Shown: positions 1-10,271, numbered from the stretch's first letter. The stretch: DNA of 64,000 nucleotides from Azolla caroliniana (GCA_043228905.1 JBHGNT010000008.1:18600001-18664000), one strand, 5' to 3'. Numbers and translations: made by a program. The notes: generated from the sequence alone by a model not told the origin.

Positions 1-3
1 CTT

Positions 4-436
4 ATGTGTACGATGATGGAACGAGTGATGCAGGAACAAGGGATGATGGCAAGCATCGACAAAGCCGTCGACAATATTCTCGCACGAGTAGGAATCTTCA
101 AAGGTATAAATTTAACAAGATTTCTGAAGATTTATAATGAAGAAATGCTTAAACGCGGTGTCGACGAAGCTACAAAAATTAATAGCTTTAGTCGAGTCAC
201 TGCGATTGGGCTACAAGAGAGGATCAAAGAGCTCCAGAGGGAACATCAGACATGGGCAACTTTCGAAAGAGTATTGCTAAATGAATACGACCTCAACGAC
301 ATGTCAAGGATGACAAGGAGAGCTTTCATGGATTGGGTAGAGTCTAATAAACATTTAAGTGTTTTGGAAGTATTAAAAGAGTTTTCTGAAAGATTTGAGC
401 AACTAAATGTTAGAGATAGAAATATAATAGTGCCAG
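4..436 (+). pseudogene. Element A gag N-terminal fragment
   Basis: About 144 codons are open from the ATG at 4. They align by eye with the N-terminal gag of element B (8280 downward) and with the gag of N (49477-50265). Shared blocks include the start region (KAVD near residue 20), FKGxNLTRFLKIY in A against FDGRNVTKFLDAY in B, and a later W-x-x-F/E block followed by SRM. The frame runs on without a break into integrase sequence at about 437, so the fusion is an internal deletion and not a frameshift. Gag would form the particle shell, but this fragment lacks the C-terminal half and any zinc knuckle and should be non-functional. Confidence 0.75.
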
Positions 437-1176
437 ATCAAGAAGCCGAAGAGTTGTTCGCCCAGTTAGGGGTAAAGATCTCCCTCACAACGGTGTACAA
501 TCTAGAGGCTAACAGGAAGATAGAGCACGGGCATGAACCGATCGTGAAGGCGTGAGTATCAACATGTGAAGGGCGAGTCGGGAATTGGCCGTGGATCCTA
601 CCTTACGCATTGTAGGCAGACCGAACCACGTATAGTTTGGTAACTGGGTTCATGCCAGCAGAGTTGATGTACGGGCAGAAGCCGATCATGCCAATGGAGC
701 GAACGATCTCCTCTTGAGCCGTTGTGGACTGGAAGGACAAGATGAGCCGGGAAGAGTTGTTGGCGTCGTGGATTCACCAGCTCGAGCGAAGACCAGAGGA
801 TGTGGACCGGGCAAAGAAGAAGCTACACGCGGCGAGGGTGAAGAATAAAGTCTGGTTCGACCGGACGGATCGGCTATGACCGAAGAAGATCGAGGAAGGC
901 GACTGGGTGCTGGTTTACGACAACAGCCTTGACAACCAACACAAGGCAGTTCATAAGTTCGCGAGGAGGTGGTTCGGGCCCTACACCGTAATGAGCGCAA
1001 ATGACAACGACACTTACCATCTCGCGGAGCTCAACGAGACACAGATAGCGCTGCCAGTAGCCGGGATGAGGATCAAGGCCTTCAAGAAGCGGCATGAAGA
1101 CGAGCCGGACCCGGGGAGCGCAGACGACGATGACGACTGGTTCGGAGCGGGCGAAGATTCGGAGGGCGACGGATGA
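437..1176 (+). pseudogene. Element A integrase C-terminal remnant
   Basis: This is the distal part of a gypsy integrase: the segment around the catalytic glutamate (PEANGKIERGHGP in B, LEANRKIEHGHEP here), then the C-terminal domain with DWVLVYDNSLDNQH and RRWFGPY and an acidic tail. It shares the frame of the gag fragment but carries four in-frame stops, at 553 (TGA), 613 (TAG), 715 (TGA) and 877 (TGA). The 613 stop replaces a Trp codon and the 877 stop an Arg CGA when compared with B and C, which fits decay of methylated cytosine. Not functional. Confidence 0.85.
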
Positions 1177-1720
1177 ACACGAGCCGGTTTTCTCCAGTAT
1201 TTGTTCCTTTCTGGCGCATGCTGGTGGATGCACGGTTTGGTGGGGGTGGATGTCGTTGTCGTGAAGATTCGTCACTACGCGCGGATTGTGAGGCGGAACC
1301 GCCGGGGTTCTGGACCGGAAGGATTCAAAGTCGGTACAAGCTTTGGCGCAAGCTTTAGCGAGAAAGTACTTAAGATAGATTGGGAAAGAGAGCAGTTGAG
1401 ATTAAACGATTGAGAGAGATTGAATGAACTTTTATCTTTAGATTTAAGAAACAAGTTACTCGATCAATTTGATAACGAATTTCTTCTTCTTAATTTCATA
1501 ACAAAAAAAAAACGTTTTTTCTCGTCCCCCTTCCTTCTTTTATAGATGCTCTCATGCATATGATGCATGTGAGGGTACAAGACATGCATAAAATGCATGC
1601 TTGCCATTTGGCGCTTATGTATTACATGTGGTGCATGATAACCATGTCACTCATTTTAGCTTTCATGTATGAGAATTTACATGTAAAAGTATAATGATAG
1701 AAATATAAACTCAACTAAAT

Positions 1721-1792
1721 GGCATGGCTTAATGGTAAGCCAATTCACTCCTAGCTTGGATGTGCAAGGTTCGAATCCTTGCTTTTATATAT
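1721..1792 (+). other. tRNA-like segment inside the 3' LTR of B
   Basis: The segment has an A-box-like stretch TGGCTTAATGGTAAGCC and an exact B-box-type GGTTCGAATCC at 1768-1778, about 35 bases apart, flanked by short complementary arms (GTGCAA and TTGC). The matching segment in the other LTR is 8807-8876. No acceptor stem closes over both ends, so this is not a functional tRNA gene. It may be a tRNA-derived insertion with an internal Pol III promoter. It lies antisense to B. Confidence 0.5.
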
Positions 1793-1799
1793 TTATTTA

Positions 1800-2240
1800 T
1801 CTAGTCGTCGGACGCTGGTTCGTCGGATGTCGTCGGTTACCGGTGCCTCGCCGGTTGCCGCCGAATACCGGTGCGGTGCCGGATGCCGTCGGTTACCGGT
1901 GCCTCGCCGTCACCAGATACCGGTGCCGCCGTCGGATGCCGGTGTCTCACTGGCGCCGGATCACCGGCTCCATCGCCGGTCCGTTTTGGTTGGCCAAAAC
2001 CGTTTACGAGTGGTTCGTCGGACGCTGGTTCGTCGGATGTCGTCGGTTACCGGTGCCTCGCCGGTTGCCGCCGAATACCGGTGCGGTGCCGGTTGCCGCC
2101 GGATGCCGTCGGTTACCGGTGCCTCGCCGTCACCAAATACCGGTGCCGCCATCGGATGCCGGTGTCTCACTGGCGCCGGATCACCGGCTCCATCGTCGGT
2201 CCGGTTTTGGTTGGCCAAAACCGTTTACGAGTGGCTAGCC
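1800..2240 (+). repeat. Tandem CCGG-rich duplication in the B LTR
   Basis: Two copies of about 215 and 225 bp. Each runs from GTCGGACGCTGGTTCGTCGG through several GTTACCGGTGCCTCGCCG submotifs to GCCAAAACCGTTTACGAGTGG. The submotifs are themselves repeated, so this is a minisatellite that can expand by slippage or unequal exchange. Long open frames here are by-products of the composition. Confidence 0.85.
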
Positions 2241-2588
2241 CACCTCCACTCTTAGTTCAAGTTACCTTGAACTCTCTATGCTCCACACATAGACACAAAG
2301 ATAATATCTTTTGCTCTACCTTATATATGATGAGAGCCGTATTTGTCGTGCCTATGTGGGATATCTCACAATTTTCTCTTTTCCTTTCACAAACTTTATA
2401 CTCTCATATCTTGACATTTAGTTGTCCGTTTCTCGTGTAATAAAGTGCATTCGAAACCTCCATCATTTTGTACTTAGATATTAAATTTATTTAAAATGTT
2501 ATCTTCACAATTATTGTATTATGTGATTCATACTCGATTTTGTACGTTTTATGGGATTTTCACACTATTGCCGAAAATCTTCACGACA

Positions 2589-2605
2589 TCCACCCCCACC
2601 AAACC
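2589..2605 (-). promoter_or_regulatory. Polypurine tract of B
   Basis: Minus strand GGTTTGGTGGGGGTGGA directly abuts the 3' LTR. This is the expected plus-strand primer site of reverse transcription. The same tract ends A (1234-1250) and, with changes, C (13715-13731) and N (46717-46730). Confidence 0.85.
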
Positions 2606-2660
2606 GCATGTCCTTCGGTACGTGCCAAGAAGAGAGAAAGTGAGATTTCGGCTACAATGA

Positions 2661-5600
2661 TCAATTAGATTCCACCATGTCTTCATTTACATCCGCCCTA
2701 TTATGTTCATCGTCGAGGTAATCGAGGTCAGGATCCTTGTCTTGTCTTTTCTTGAAAATCTTTACTCTTTTTCCCGCAATGGGTACGGCCAACCTTGATC
2801 CGTCTAGTTCCACAAGGTGGTATGTGGCATTATCGTTGGCACTTGTCACCACATACGGCCCGAACCATCTTCTTGCAAACTTCCTTGTTGTACTATGTTG
2901 ATTGTCAAGGGTGTTGTCGTAAACCAAAACCCAATCCCCTTGTTCAATCTTCTTGGGACGAAGTCGATGCGTGTTGTCGAACCGAACTTTGTTCTTTACT
3001 CGGGCTGCCTCCATCATCTTTCGCGCTTTTTCTAAATCTTCAGGTCTTCTTTCAAGTTGCCTTATCCGCGCCGCTAATAACTCTTCTCGGCTCATCTCGT
3101 TCTCCCACGGTATCGCTACCGATGAGGCGATCGTCCTTTCGATGGACATAATCGGCTTTTCTCCATACATAAGCTCCATCGGCATATACCCTGTCACCGA
3201 GCTATGTGTCGTTCTATCGGCCCACAAGGCATAGGGTAATAGTCGTGGCCAATTCCCGACTTGACCGTTGCATGCCCGTACGATGGCTTTAACGATAGGT
3301 CCATGCCCTCGCTCGATCTTCCCATTCGCTTCCGGATTGTAGGCAGTCGTGAGGGAGAGCTTCACACCTAGTCTTTCGAAGAGCTCCGTCGCTTCGTGCC
3401 CGTCCAACTCCCCTCGGTCGGCCACTATCTTCCCTACACATCCATATCGGCAAACAACCTCTTCAAGCAAAAATTTGCAAACGGCTGAAGTCGTCTTATT
3501 TGTTAAGGCTTGTCCTTCCACTTGATTTGTCAAGTCTTCCCTCGCCAGCGCTAAGTACTTCATTTGTCCCACTCCCATTGGCATCGAGAACAAATCCACC
3601 ATCCATTTGAAGTGTATGGTGAGTGGGTATGTCGGCTGTAACTCATCACGATGACGTATATTTGAATATATTTGGCAAGTTTCGCATTTGGATACAAAAT
3701 GGAGTACATCTTTGTACATGCTTGGCCACCAGTACTTCTCCTTCAACTTTCCGAACGTCGCCCATGTTCCTCTATGACCTGCCCAACCACTCTCGTGGAA
3801 TTCGGTCATCAGTGTCTCTTGCTCCTCTTTCTTTACCACCACTCGACGTGGTATTCTTGTCCTTCTTTTTGGATGTCGCCAAAGGAATCCTCCGTTCAAG
3901 AAGTATCGGTAAGCTTTCTTTCGGATTCGTAGGGCCTCCTCCTTTGTCAACGAAGCATCTGTCGTCAATGTTCTTAGGAATCTACCGATGAGTAACCACT
4001 CTCCTTCATACTCGTTCTCGTTGAAGGCGTGGAGGGTTTGCGTCTTGAAGAAGTCAAGGGCGACATGTTCATCTTCTGAAACCATGTTACTTCCATTTGA
4101 AAATCTTGCCCTCGACAGCATGTCAGCCATGGCATTCTTCTTCCCTGCACTGTGACGGATCTCTGGGTTTAAAGACTTGATGTAGGCGATCCACCTCAGC
4201 ATAGCAAGATCTGGGGTCGCACATCCCGAGACCATTCTGAGAATTGGGAGACAATCTGTCTCTATTATCACTTCTGACCCGATCAGGTAATCTTTGTCCG
4301 TCTTCATTGCCGACACAATACCCCAAAGTTCCCGCTTGACTTGGGCATATCTTTGTTGCCGTTCGCTGAGAACCTTTGCTCCGAACCGGACGACATATCG
4401 CGCATTATCTTCACCTTCTTGATTGATGTCACGTAAATTGGTTTCCCTTCGGCATAGTTGGCATTCCTTAGTGCCGGAGCTTCAAGAAGCAATTTCTTTA
4501 ATCTTCGCATCGCATTTGTGTGCTCGTCTCACCATTCGAACTTCATTCTTTTCTTTAGTAGTCCATATAACGGTTCGGCGACATGAGCGTAGTGAGGAAT
4601 CCATATATGATAAAACACGCACGCTCCAAGGAACCTTCGAACCTCCGTTTGGTTTTCGCATTCTTCTTTCATGTCTTGGATTGCGTTCACTTTGGATGGT
4701 GAGGGCTTCCGGCCGTATGCTCCACACAAGTGACCTACCACCAAGATCTCTGGTTGCCCGAATGCGGATTTTTCTCCCGAAAATGTCAAATTCGCATCTT
4801 CGAGCCTTTGAAGCACCTTCTCGCGATCTTTCATATGATCCGCAACGAACTTTCTACAACCTTCCTTATCTTTCGATTCATCTTTCTCCTCATCCGAACA
4901 TCCTTTTATCGGAATATCATCCAAGAATGGCATCGTGATGTTCGGGATGCAATCCTTCAAGACTTTATTCATGGCATTGACCATATGAGCCACCGAGTTC
5001 GTTGCGCCTTGGGGTAAGGTACACATCCGCACAAGCCCGATCGGAGTCCTCATGGTTGTAATGTCCCGACTGTCGATCGCCAATTGGAATTGGTCATATC
5101 CGGAGTAGAGATCGCCAATGGAGTAGATGGACCGGCCCGCAAACGCTTCGGCAAATTCGTCCACGCTCGGACCGATTCCGGCATTTCGAATTGTCACCTT
5201 GTTGACGGGTTGAAGATCTTGGATGAATCGCAATGATCCATTCTTCTTCGGCACCGTGAACCACCTATTGGAATAAGGAGCATTCGACGGTTCTAGAATT
5301 CCCATACTCACCTTCTCCTTTAAGAGCTCGATCAGCTTTGGAAGGTGTGCTCTCGGAACCGGTATTGGTTTCAAATTCCAAGGCACATGAGGCACCGTGA
5401 AGATCACCATCGGCTCTATAACCTTTGGGTCGGCGCATCCGATTTCTCGTGGGAAGAATGCGAAAGCTTTCCCATGTCTCTCAAGCATATCGCGAAACAT
5501 TTGCTCCTCTTCAGGGAGAAGGAAATCCTCCTTTCCAACTCGTAGCTTCCCCTTCGTCTCTTTGGTGAAGACATGACTTATCTTCTTCGGATCTCTTAAG

Positions 5601-6091
5601 CTTGGATCGTTAGCGACTTCCTTCATCTTTTGCCAGCTATCTTCCGGTAGCGGAACCGCAACTGGCTTGATCTTCTTATCCACCGTTTTATATTTCGTGT
5701 TGATGTCAGCTTCCTTCATCGAGATGCCACGACGGTATTCATCGATAATAGCGTACATGTTGACGGAGTTAACCGAAATCACGCGTTGGTTGTGAAGATA
5801 GCTCAAGTCCACGATGTCCTCGATTTCGCCGATGGTGTCGTTAAATGAGGCTTCTTCCATAATATGAGTCACAAACTCTCCTTCTTCTATTATGTTTTCT
5901 TCTTTCAGCATATTCTCGAATTCTTGTATCCGGCGCTTGTGCTTCTTGTCGGGTAGTACTAGTTTATATGCGCCACTAGGTGTGACACATGTTGCTTCTC
6001 CTCGCAATCCACGCACTCTTCTTTCTTGTGGGGTCTTGTGATTGCTCGGACTATTTGTGCCCCATGCTTCAATAGTCCGCTCTAAAAATCC
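2661..6091 (-). pseudogene. Element B pol: RT, RNase H, integrase (broken)
   Basis: Read from about 6091 down. RT carries ILEPSNAPYSNRWFTVPKKN, LYSGYDQFQLAIDSRD, TLPQGATNSVAHMVNAMNKV and the catalytic block MPFLDDIPIKG in place of the usual YxDD-type box. RNase H follows, then an integrase with an HHCC zinc finger (KCETCQ), the D-D-E core (MVDLFS, ADRGELDGHEA, YNPEANGKIERGHGP) and a C-terminal WFGPY domain. A TGA interrupts at 4529-4531. Near 4432 about 34 bases, present in C, are missing; this removes the first RNase H aspartate (VDTSPIGIGW in C) and shifts the frame. The start lies upstream of the first GTG-like codon at 6016, because the -1 frame stays open back to the gag-pro overlap. Confidence 0.88.
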
Positions 6092-6100
6092 GAGGATTCG
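6029..6100 (-). promoter_or_regulatory. Candidate -1 ribosomal frameshift signal of B
   Basis: On the minus strand gag-pro ends GAT TTT TAG (6092-6100), and the pol frame is open one base back across the same U5 run. Directly downstream, CGGACTATT (6071-6079, minus reading) pairs perfectly with AATAGTCCG (6047-6055) around a 15-base loop. The loop's TGGGG (6060-6064) can pair with CCCCA (6029-6033). Element C keeps the identical arrangement at 10210-10271. Confidence 0.6.
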
Positions 6101-8280
6101 CCTCCGAGACTATCTCGATTCCTTTCATGATTGGCTCGCACCGTTAGGAATTGGACCGATCTTTGGTTGTCAAGACTCTTTATTCATGTGAAGGCTGCTC
6201 CATTATCGAACACTTTGGTCTCCATCCGCGATGATGTGATATAAGGTTTCCCTAGGATGACAGGATGCGACGCTGATTCTTGTACGAAGAAGTGTTGATC
6301 CATCTCCACATCCCCGATCGTGACTTTGATATTGGGACAAGCTCCGTACAAGTCCTCCGTAGACTTTGTTGCCGCACGAATCTTCCATCCGTGGTTTGTA
6401 TTGATTGACCATCTTCCTTTTTTGTAGAAGTCGGTTGACATGAGGTTGATCTCCGAGCCGTGGTCGATCAAGGCTACCACGGTCTCTTTCTTCTCCCCGA
6501 TCTTCACCGGCGTCTCCGTTGTCGCTCGTGCCCAATGAGGTCGAGTATAGTGGTTGTCCACCATATCTTCATCGACTTCGTCTCTTGCCATCGTTATGGC
6601 ATTCATTTTTGCTTTTTGCGGCTTCTCTTCTTCCTCGTCCGATTGTTGTCTCTTTCTCTTTACAAGGTCCACGATCGTGTCATGGAACTCCTTCTTCGTA
6701 ATGCCAAGCAATTCCCTCAAGGACAAAGTTACGTGGCTATCAAGAACTCGTTCTTCGAGAATCTTCTTTAGGTCCGTCGTCTGCTCTATGTCTGACCTTA
6801 GCTTATAGGTAGGTATAGTCCTTGTCCTCTGAGCGGGGTCTTCGACACCAACCTTCACGGGCCGAACCGTTTCTTCAACTCGTATGCTCGGCTCCCCTTT
6901 TCGGCTTGATTCTCGTTCCTCCGTTTGTAAAGGTCGACTCGTCTCCGCATCGTCCTTCTTTTTCGCGTTCCTTGTTTCATGTCTTTTTGATGGGCCTTGC
7001 TCTTCTATTCTCTTTCTCTTTTCTTCGACGAACACCTCGTGGTTGTCGCACATCACCTCTGCGAGTATGGTGTTGTCATCCACCGGATCCGACCACCCAG
7101 TTATACTTTGCACGCTTCGGTCCGCAAGCTCTACCTCGTTCGATGTGACTTTTCCCTTCTTCTCATATTCGAGAACGGAAGTCCAAAACTTTGCTCCCAC
7201 TCTAGCAGCTTCAGTCTTGTCTTTCCCGACTCTTATTCCGGCCGACGCAGCATAGTGCATCGCATCCACGTGAGTCGCATCGGCATCCTCCATAGATTTC
7301 TTCATTCCTCCTCTTCCGAAATTCACCCGTAGGGGTCTTCTAGTCTCGCTTGAGCAGATCATGTTGTCCTCTATGTATACAATATTTTGTCGAATCGCCT
7401 CTCGAAGGCTCGCACAATCCCTTCTCATGTGGTCCATGCTATCGCACCACACACATCTAAAGGGTTCTTTTCCTTTAGGGCTCCGACGATTCATGTTGGC
7501 TAGCGTGACCTTCTCGAACTTCTTCGCTAGCTCTTCAATGATGTCGTCATCAGTCTTCTTTTCTTCCACATTACTTTGTCTTGGCGGCTCAGCTACTTTC
7601 GGCAGTCTTGCTTTCTTCGTGGTAGTCGATCCCGTCAAGTCGGTGTCATCAACCCATTGGCGACGCTTGTCGAGCCTATTGCATGCCCGCTTCACCGTGA
7701 TCCAGTCCGCTACGAGCCCATTTGCTTGGGTATCATCTTCGAGAAGAGTCCCCAACTCCCGTCTATCCTTTATGTCCACGGCCTTCAAGAAGTACAAAGT
7801 CTTGTCCTCTTCAAGCAACACTTGGTCCGTATTGGGGAGACGACTAAACATCTGGTCGAATTCGTCGTACACCCTCGAGACGCTCATCTTCTTATTCTTC
7901 TTCTCTATCCACTTCGTCAGGGCATGTCGACTCATCCTCGTGGAGTCCTCAGTCACGAACTCCGCTAGTATCATTTTCTCGAACTCGAACCATGTTGTCT
8001 TACCTTCTTGAAGCTCGATGACACGTCTTTGGATGTTGTTGGCGACAACTCTCTTGAAGCTTGCGATTTGACGTGCCTCGGACACGTCCCTCTAATTCAT
8101 CTCCCTTTTATATGCATCAAGGAACTTCGTAACGTTCCTTCCATCGAATTGGCCCTCGAGCTCTACGACACGATCGACAGCCTTCTCCACGCTCGCGTCG
8201 TTGTCCCTAGATCTCATCATTTGCTCGACGATTAACATCATCCTTTCGAGCTCTCCCGCTTGGTTGCTTGAGGACGCCAT
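6092..8280 (-). pseudogene. Element B gag-protease, two nonsense codons
   Basis: The start is the ATG at 8278-8280, just after the PBS. N-terminal gag (to about residue 200) holds the lineage block GTLLEDDTQANGLVADW. A CCHC zinc knuckle (CVWCDSMDHMRRDC) follows near 7430-7470, then a charged linker and an aspartic protease with the active-site motif ALIDHGSEINLMS near 6440-6480, where most families have DSG or DTG. The frame is cut by TAG at 8092-8094 (Lys in A) and TGA at 6184-6186, and ends naturally at the TAG at 6092-6094 that C also keeps as TAA. Gag packages the RNA and protease matures the polyprotein; this copy cannot make the full product. Confidence 0.85.
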
Positions 8281-8321
8281 CTCCAAGTAATAATCTCGAC
8301 TTGATCCTTCCTACCGCCTCT

Positions 8322-8339
8322 TTCACGTCGGGTTCACCA
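8322..8339 (-). other. Primer-binding site of B
   Basis: Minus strand TGGTGAACCCGACGTGAA starts eight bases inside the 5' LTR and begins with TGG, as needed to pair with a tRNA CCA end. The identical 18-mer lies next to the 5' LTR of N (50281-50298), so it is a family feature. I cannot name the primer tRNA. Confidence 0.8.
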
Positions 8340-8347
8340 CTTAATTA

Positions 8348-9454
8348 TGTCGTGAAGATCCATCACTACGCGCGGATCGTGAGGCGGAACCGCCGGGGTT
8401 CTGGACCGGAAGGATTCAAAGTCAGTACAAGCTTTGGCGCAAGCTTTAGCGAGAAAGTACTTAAGATAGATTGGGAAAGAGAGCAGTTGAGATTAAACAA
8501 TTGAGAGAGATTGAATGAACTTTTATCTTTAGATTTAAGAAACAAGTTACTCGATCAATTTGATAACGAATTTCTTCTTCTTAATTTCATAACCCAAAAA
8601 AAACGTTTTTTCTCATCCCCCTTCTTTTATAAATGCTCTCATGCATATGATGCATGTGAGGGTACAAGACATGCATAAAATGCATGCTTGCCATTTGGCG
8701 CTTATGTATTACATGTGGTGCATGATAACCATGTCACTCATTTTAGCTCTCATGTATGAGAATTTCCACGTAAAAGTACAATGATAGAAATATAAATTCA
8801 ACTAAATGGCATGGCTTAATGGTAAGCCAATTGACTCCTAACTCAGAGGTGCAAGGTTCGAATCCTTACTTGCCCTCCTTGTATATGTATATATATATTT
8901 ATATATTTATTTATCTAATCGCCGGACGCCGGTTCGTCGGATGCCATCGGTTACCGGTGCCTCACGGGATGCTGTCGGATGCCGCCGCCGTCAGTTACCG
9001 GTGCCTCGCCGTCGCCGGATTGTCGTCGGATGTCGGTGTCTCACTGGCACCGGCTCCATCGCGAGTCCGGTTTTGGTTGGCCAAAACCGTTTACGAGTGG
9101 CTAGCCCACCTCCACTCTTAGTTCAAGTTACCTTGAACTCTCTATGCTCCACACATAGACACAAAGATAATATCTTTTGCTCTACCTTATATATGATGAG
9201 AGCCATATTTGTCGTGCCTATGTGGGATATCTCACAATTTTCTCTTTTCCTTTCACAAACTTTATACCCTCATATCTTGACATTTAGTTGTTCGTTTCTC
9301 GTGTAATAAAGTGCATTCGAAACCTCCATCATTTTGTACTTAGATATTAAATTTATTTAAAATGTTATCTTCACAATTATTGTATTATGTGATTCATACT
9401 TGATTTTGTACGTTTTATGAGATTTTCACACTATTGCCGAAAATCTTCACGGCA
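8348..9454 (-). repeat. Element B 5' LTR
   Basis: 1107 bp, matching 1257-2588 along its length except for the single copy of the CCGG-rich block. Minus-strand TATA-like TTATAAAAG lies near 8627-8635. The tRNA-like segment is at 8807-8876 with B box GGTTCGAATCC at 8855-8865. The right end reads CACGGCA where the other LTR has CACGACA. Confidence 0.9.
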
Positions 9455-9968
9455 TCGTGAAGAAAACCGGCCTTAAGAGGAATTGGAGGATGAAGCAGGT
9501 GAACGACCTTTACATGGGGATGCGTACATTACTAACTTTGTACATGACTAGGAGTAGGTCGACGCGATGTAAATATACTAGGAAGAATATATTTATTAAC
9601 TAGAAAATCGAAGTGTGTCTCTCCCAAAAGGGACAGAGAATAAAGAGGATGAAAGCAGGATGTGACAGTCGCTCCCCAACAACATATAAAGGGGAGGGGG
9701 AGGAGGCTGAAATGTTACCGGTATGACGGTGAGCAACCGAACCGGCAAGCAGTGGAGGCCGGGTGCAATCCGTAATCGGCAGTCCAATCGGAAGCCTAGA
9801 ATAGGATAGACTACTAGGTATCTATAGTCTCGTAGTAAGTGTCAGATGCTCGTGTGAGCATTGAAGTACATGGTACTTCTGTCAGTCCCAAGAGGACTTG
9901 TATAAATAATGCTACTTAGCACAGTGTGTATGAGCAGAGTCTTTATATAATTTTGGAAATTACGTTCT

Positions 9969-10010
<42 letters not shown>

Positions 10011-10050
10011 GTTCTCTGTTTTACGCTTCCGCGAACACTTACGTTTACAA
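9455..10050 (+). repeat. Element A 3' LTR, distal part
   Basis: This continues the LTR whose first six bases are at 1251-1256; B lies between. It reads TCGTGAAGAAAACCGG onward, with TATA-like boxes near 9685 (ACATATAAAGG) and 9900 (TGTATAAATA) and a CT run at about 9970-10007. It ends near 10049-10052, where the protease sequence of C resumes. The exact last base is uncertain because ACAACAACC allows more than one joint, so A's own target duplication cannot be read. Confidence 0.75.
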
Positions 10051-10218
10051 CAACCATATATAACATCGTCCCAGATGGAGACCAAGGTGTTCGATAATGG
10101 AGCAGCCTTCGTGCGCGTCAAGAGTCTTGATAGTAAAAGATCCGTTCAATTCCTGACGGTGCGAGCTAATCATGAAAGGAACCGAGATAGCCTTGGAGGC
10201 GAATCCTCGGATTTTTAA
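10051..10218 (+). pseudogene. Element C protease C-terminus and gag-pro stop
   Basis: The last 55 or so codons of gag-pro: PYITSSQMETKVFDNGAAF, then VQFLTVRANHERNRDSLGG, ending ESSDF and TAA at 10216-10218. The end matches that of B (ESSDF then TAG). The pol frame overlaps it by only about 27 bases, because the -1 frame has a TAG at 10188-10190. Confidence 0.8.
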
Positions 10219-10271
10219 AGCGGACTATTGAAGCATGGGGCACAAATAGTCCGAGCAATCATAAGTCCCCA
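10188..10271 (+). promoter_or_regulatory. Candidate -1 frameshift signal of C
   Basis: The slip must fall between the TAG that closes the -1 frame upstream (10188-10190) and the gag-pro TAA (10216-10218). The only run in that stretch is T5 at 10212-10216, read GAT TTT TAA in gag-pro. Two bases after the stop a perfect 9-bp stem forms (CGGACTATT 10221-10229, AATAGTCCG 10245-10253). Loop bases TGGGG (10236-10240) can pair with CCCCA (10267-10271). The spacer is shorter than usual. Confidence 0.6.

Larger units (their letters stand above)
1..1250 (+). mobile_element. Element A: internal remnant of a Ty3/gypsy retrotransposon
   Basis: This is the 3' end of a plus-strand gypsy element that enters from the left edge. 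An N-terminal gag piece is fused directly to the distal integrase, so most of gag, protease, RT and RNase H is deleted. It closes with a purine tract (GGTTTGGTGGGGGTGGA, about 1234-1250) and then TGTCGT, the first six bases of its 3' LTR. The same gag, integrase and purine-tract features occur in B (minus strand) and C (plus strand), which places all three in one lineage. Confidence 0.85.
1257..2588 (-). repeat. Element B 3' LTR, with internal tandem duplication
   Basis: 1332 bp, against 1107 bp for the other LTR. The extra length comes from a tandem duplication of a CCGG-rich block (about 1800-2014 and 2015-2240) that is single in the right LTR (about 8925-9100). On the minus strand a TATA-like CTATAAAAG lies near 1536-1545. 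A tRNA-like segment sits at 1721-1792. The duplication came after integration or arose in the copy that became the 3' LTR. Confidence 0.9.
1257..9454 (-). mobile_element. Element B: LTR-bounded Ty3/gypsy retrotransposon, decayed
   Basis: A complete element in structure, read on the minus strand: 5' LTR 8348-9454, PBS 8322-8339, gag-protease, pol, PPT 2589-2605, 3' LTR 1257-2588. LTR ends are TGTCGTGAAGAT and ATCTTCACGACA (one change in the right copy). It sits six bases inside the 3' LTR of A. The flanking 4-bp repeat TCGT occurs at 1253-1256 and 9455-9458. Nonsense codons in gag-pro and a 34-bp loss in RNase H show that it is no longer autonomous. Confidence 0.92.

Noticed and set aside
1721-1792. 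Functional tRNA gene
   Set aside because: A and B boxes are visible but no 7-bp acceptor stem pairs the ends and no clear anticodon arm forms.
1732-2255. Long overlapping open frames on both strands in the B LTR
   Set aside because: They follow the period of the CCGG-rich tandem block, lack a family motif and vanish in the single-copy LTR.
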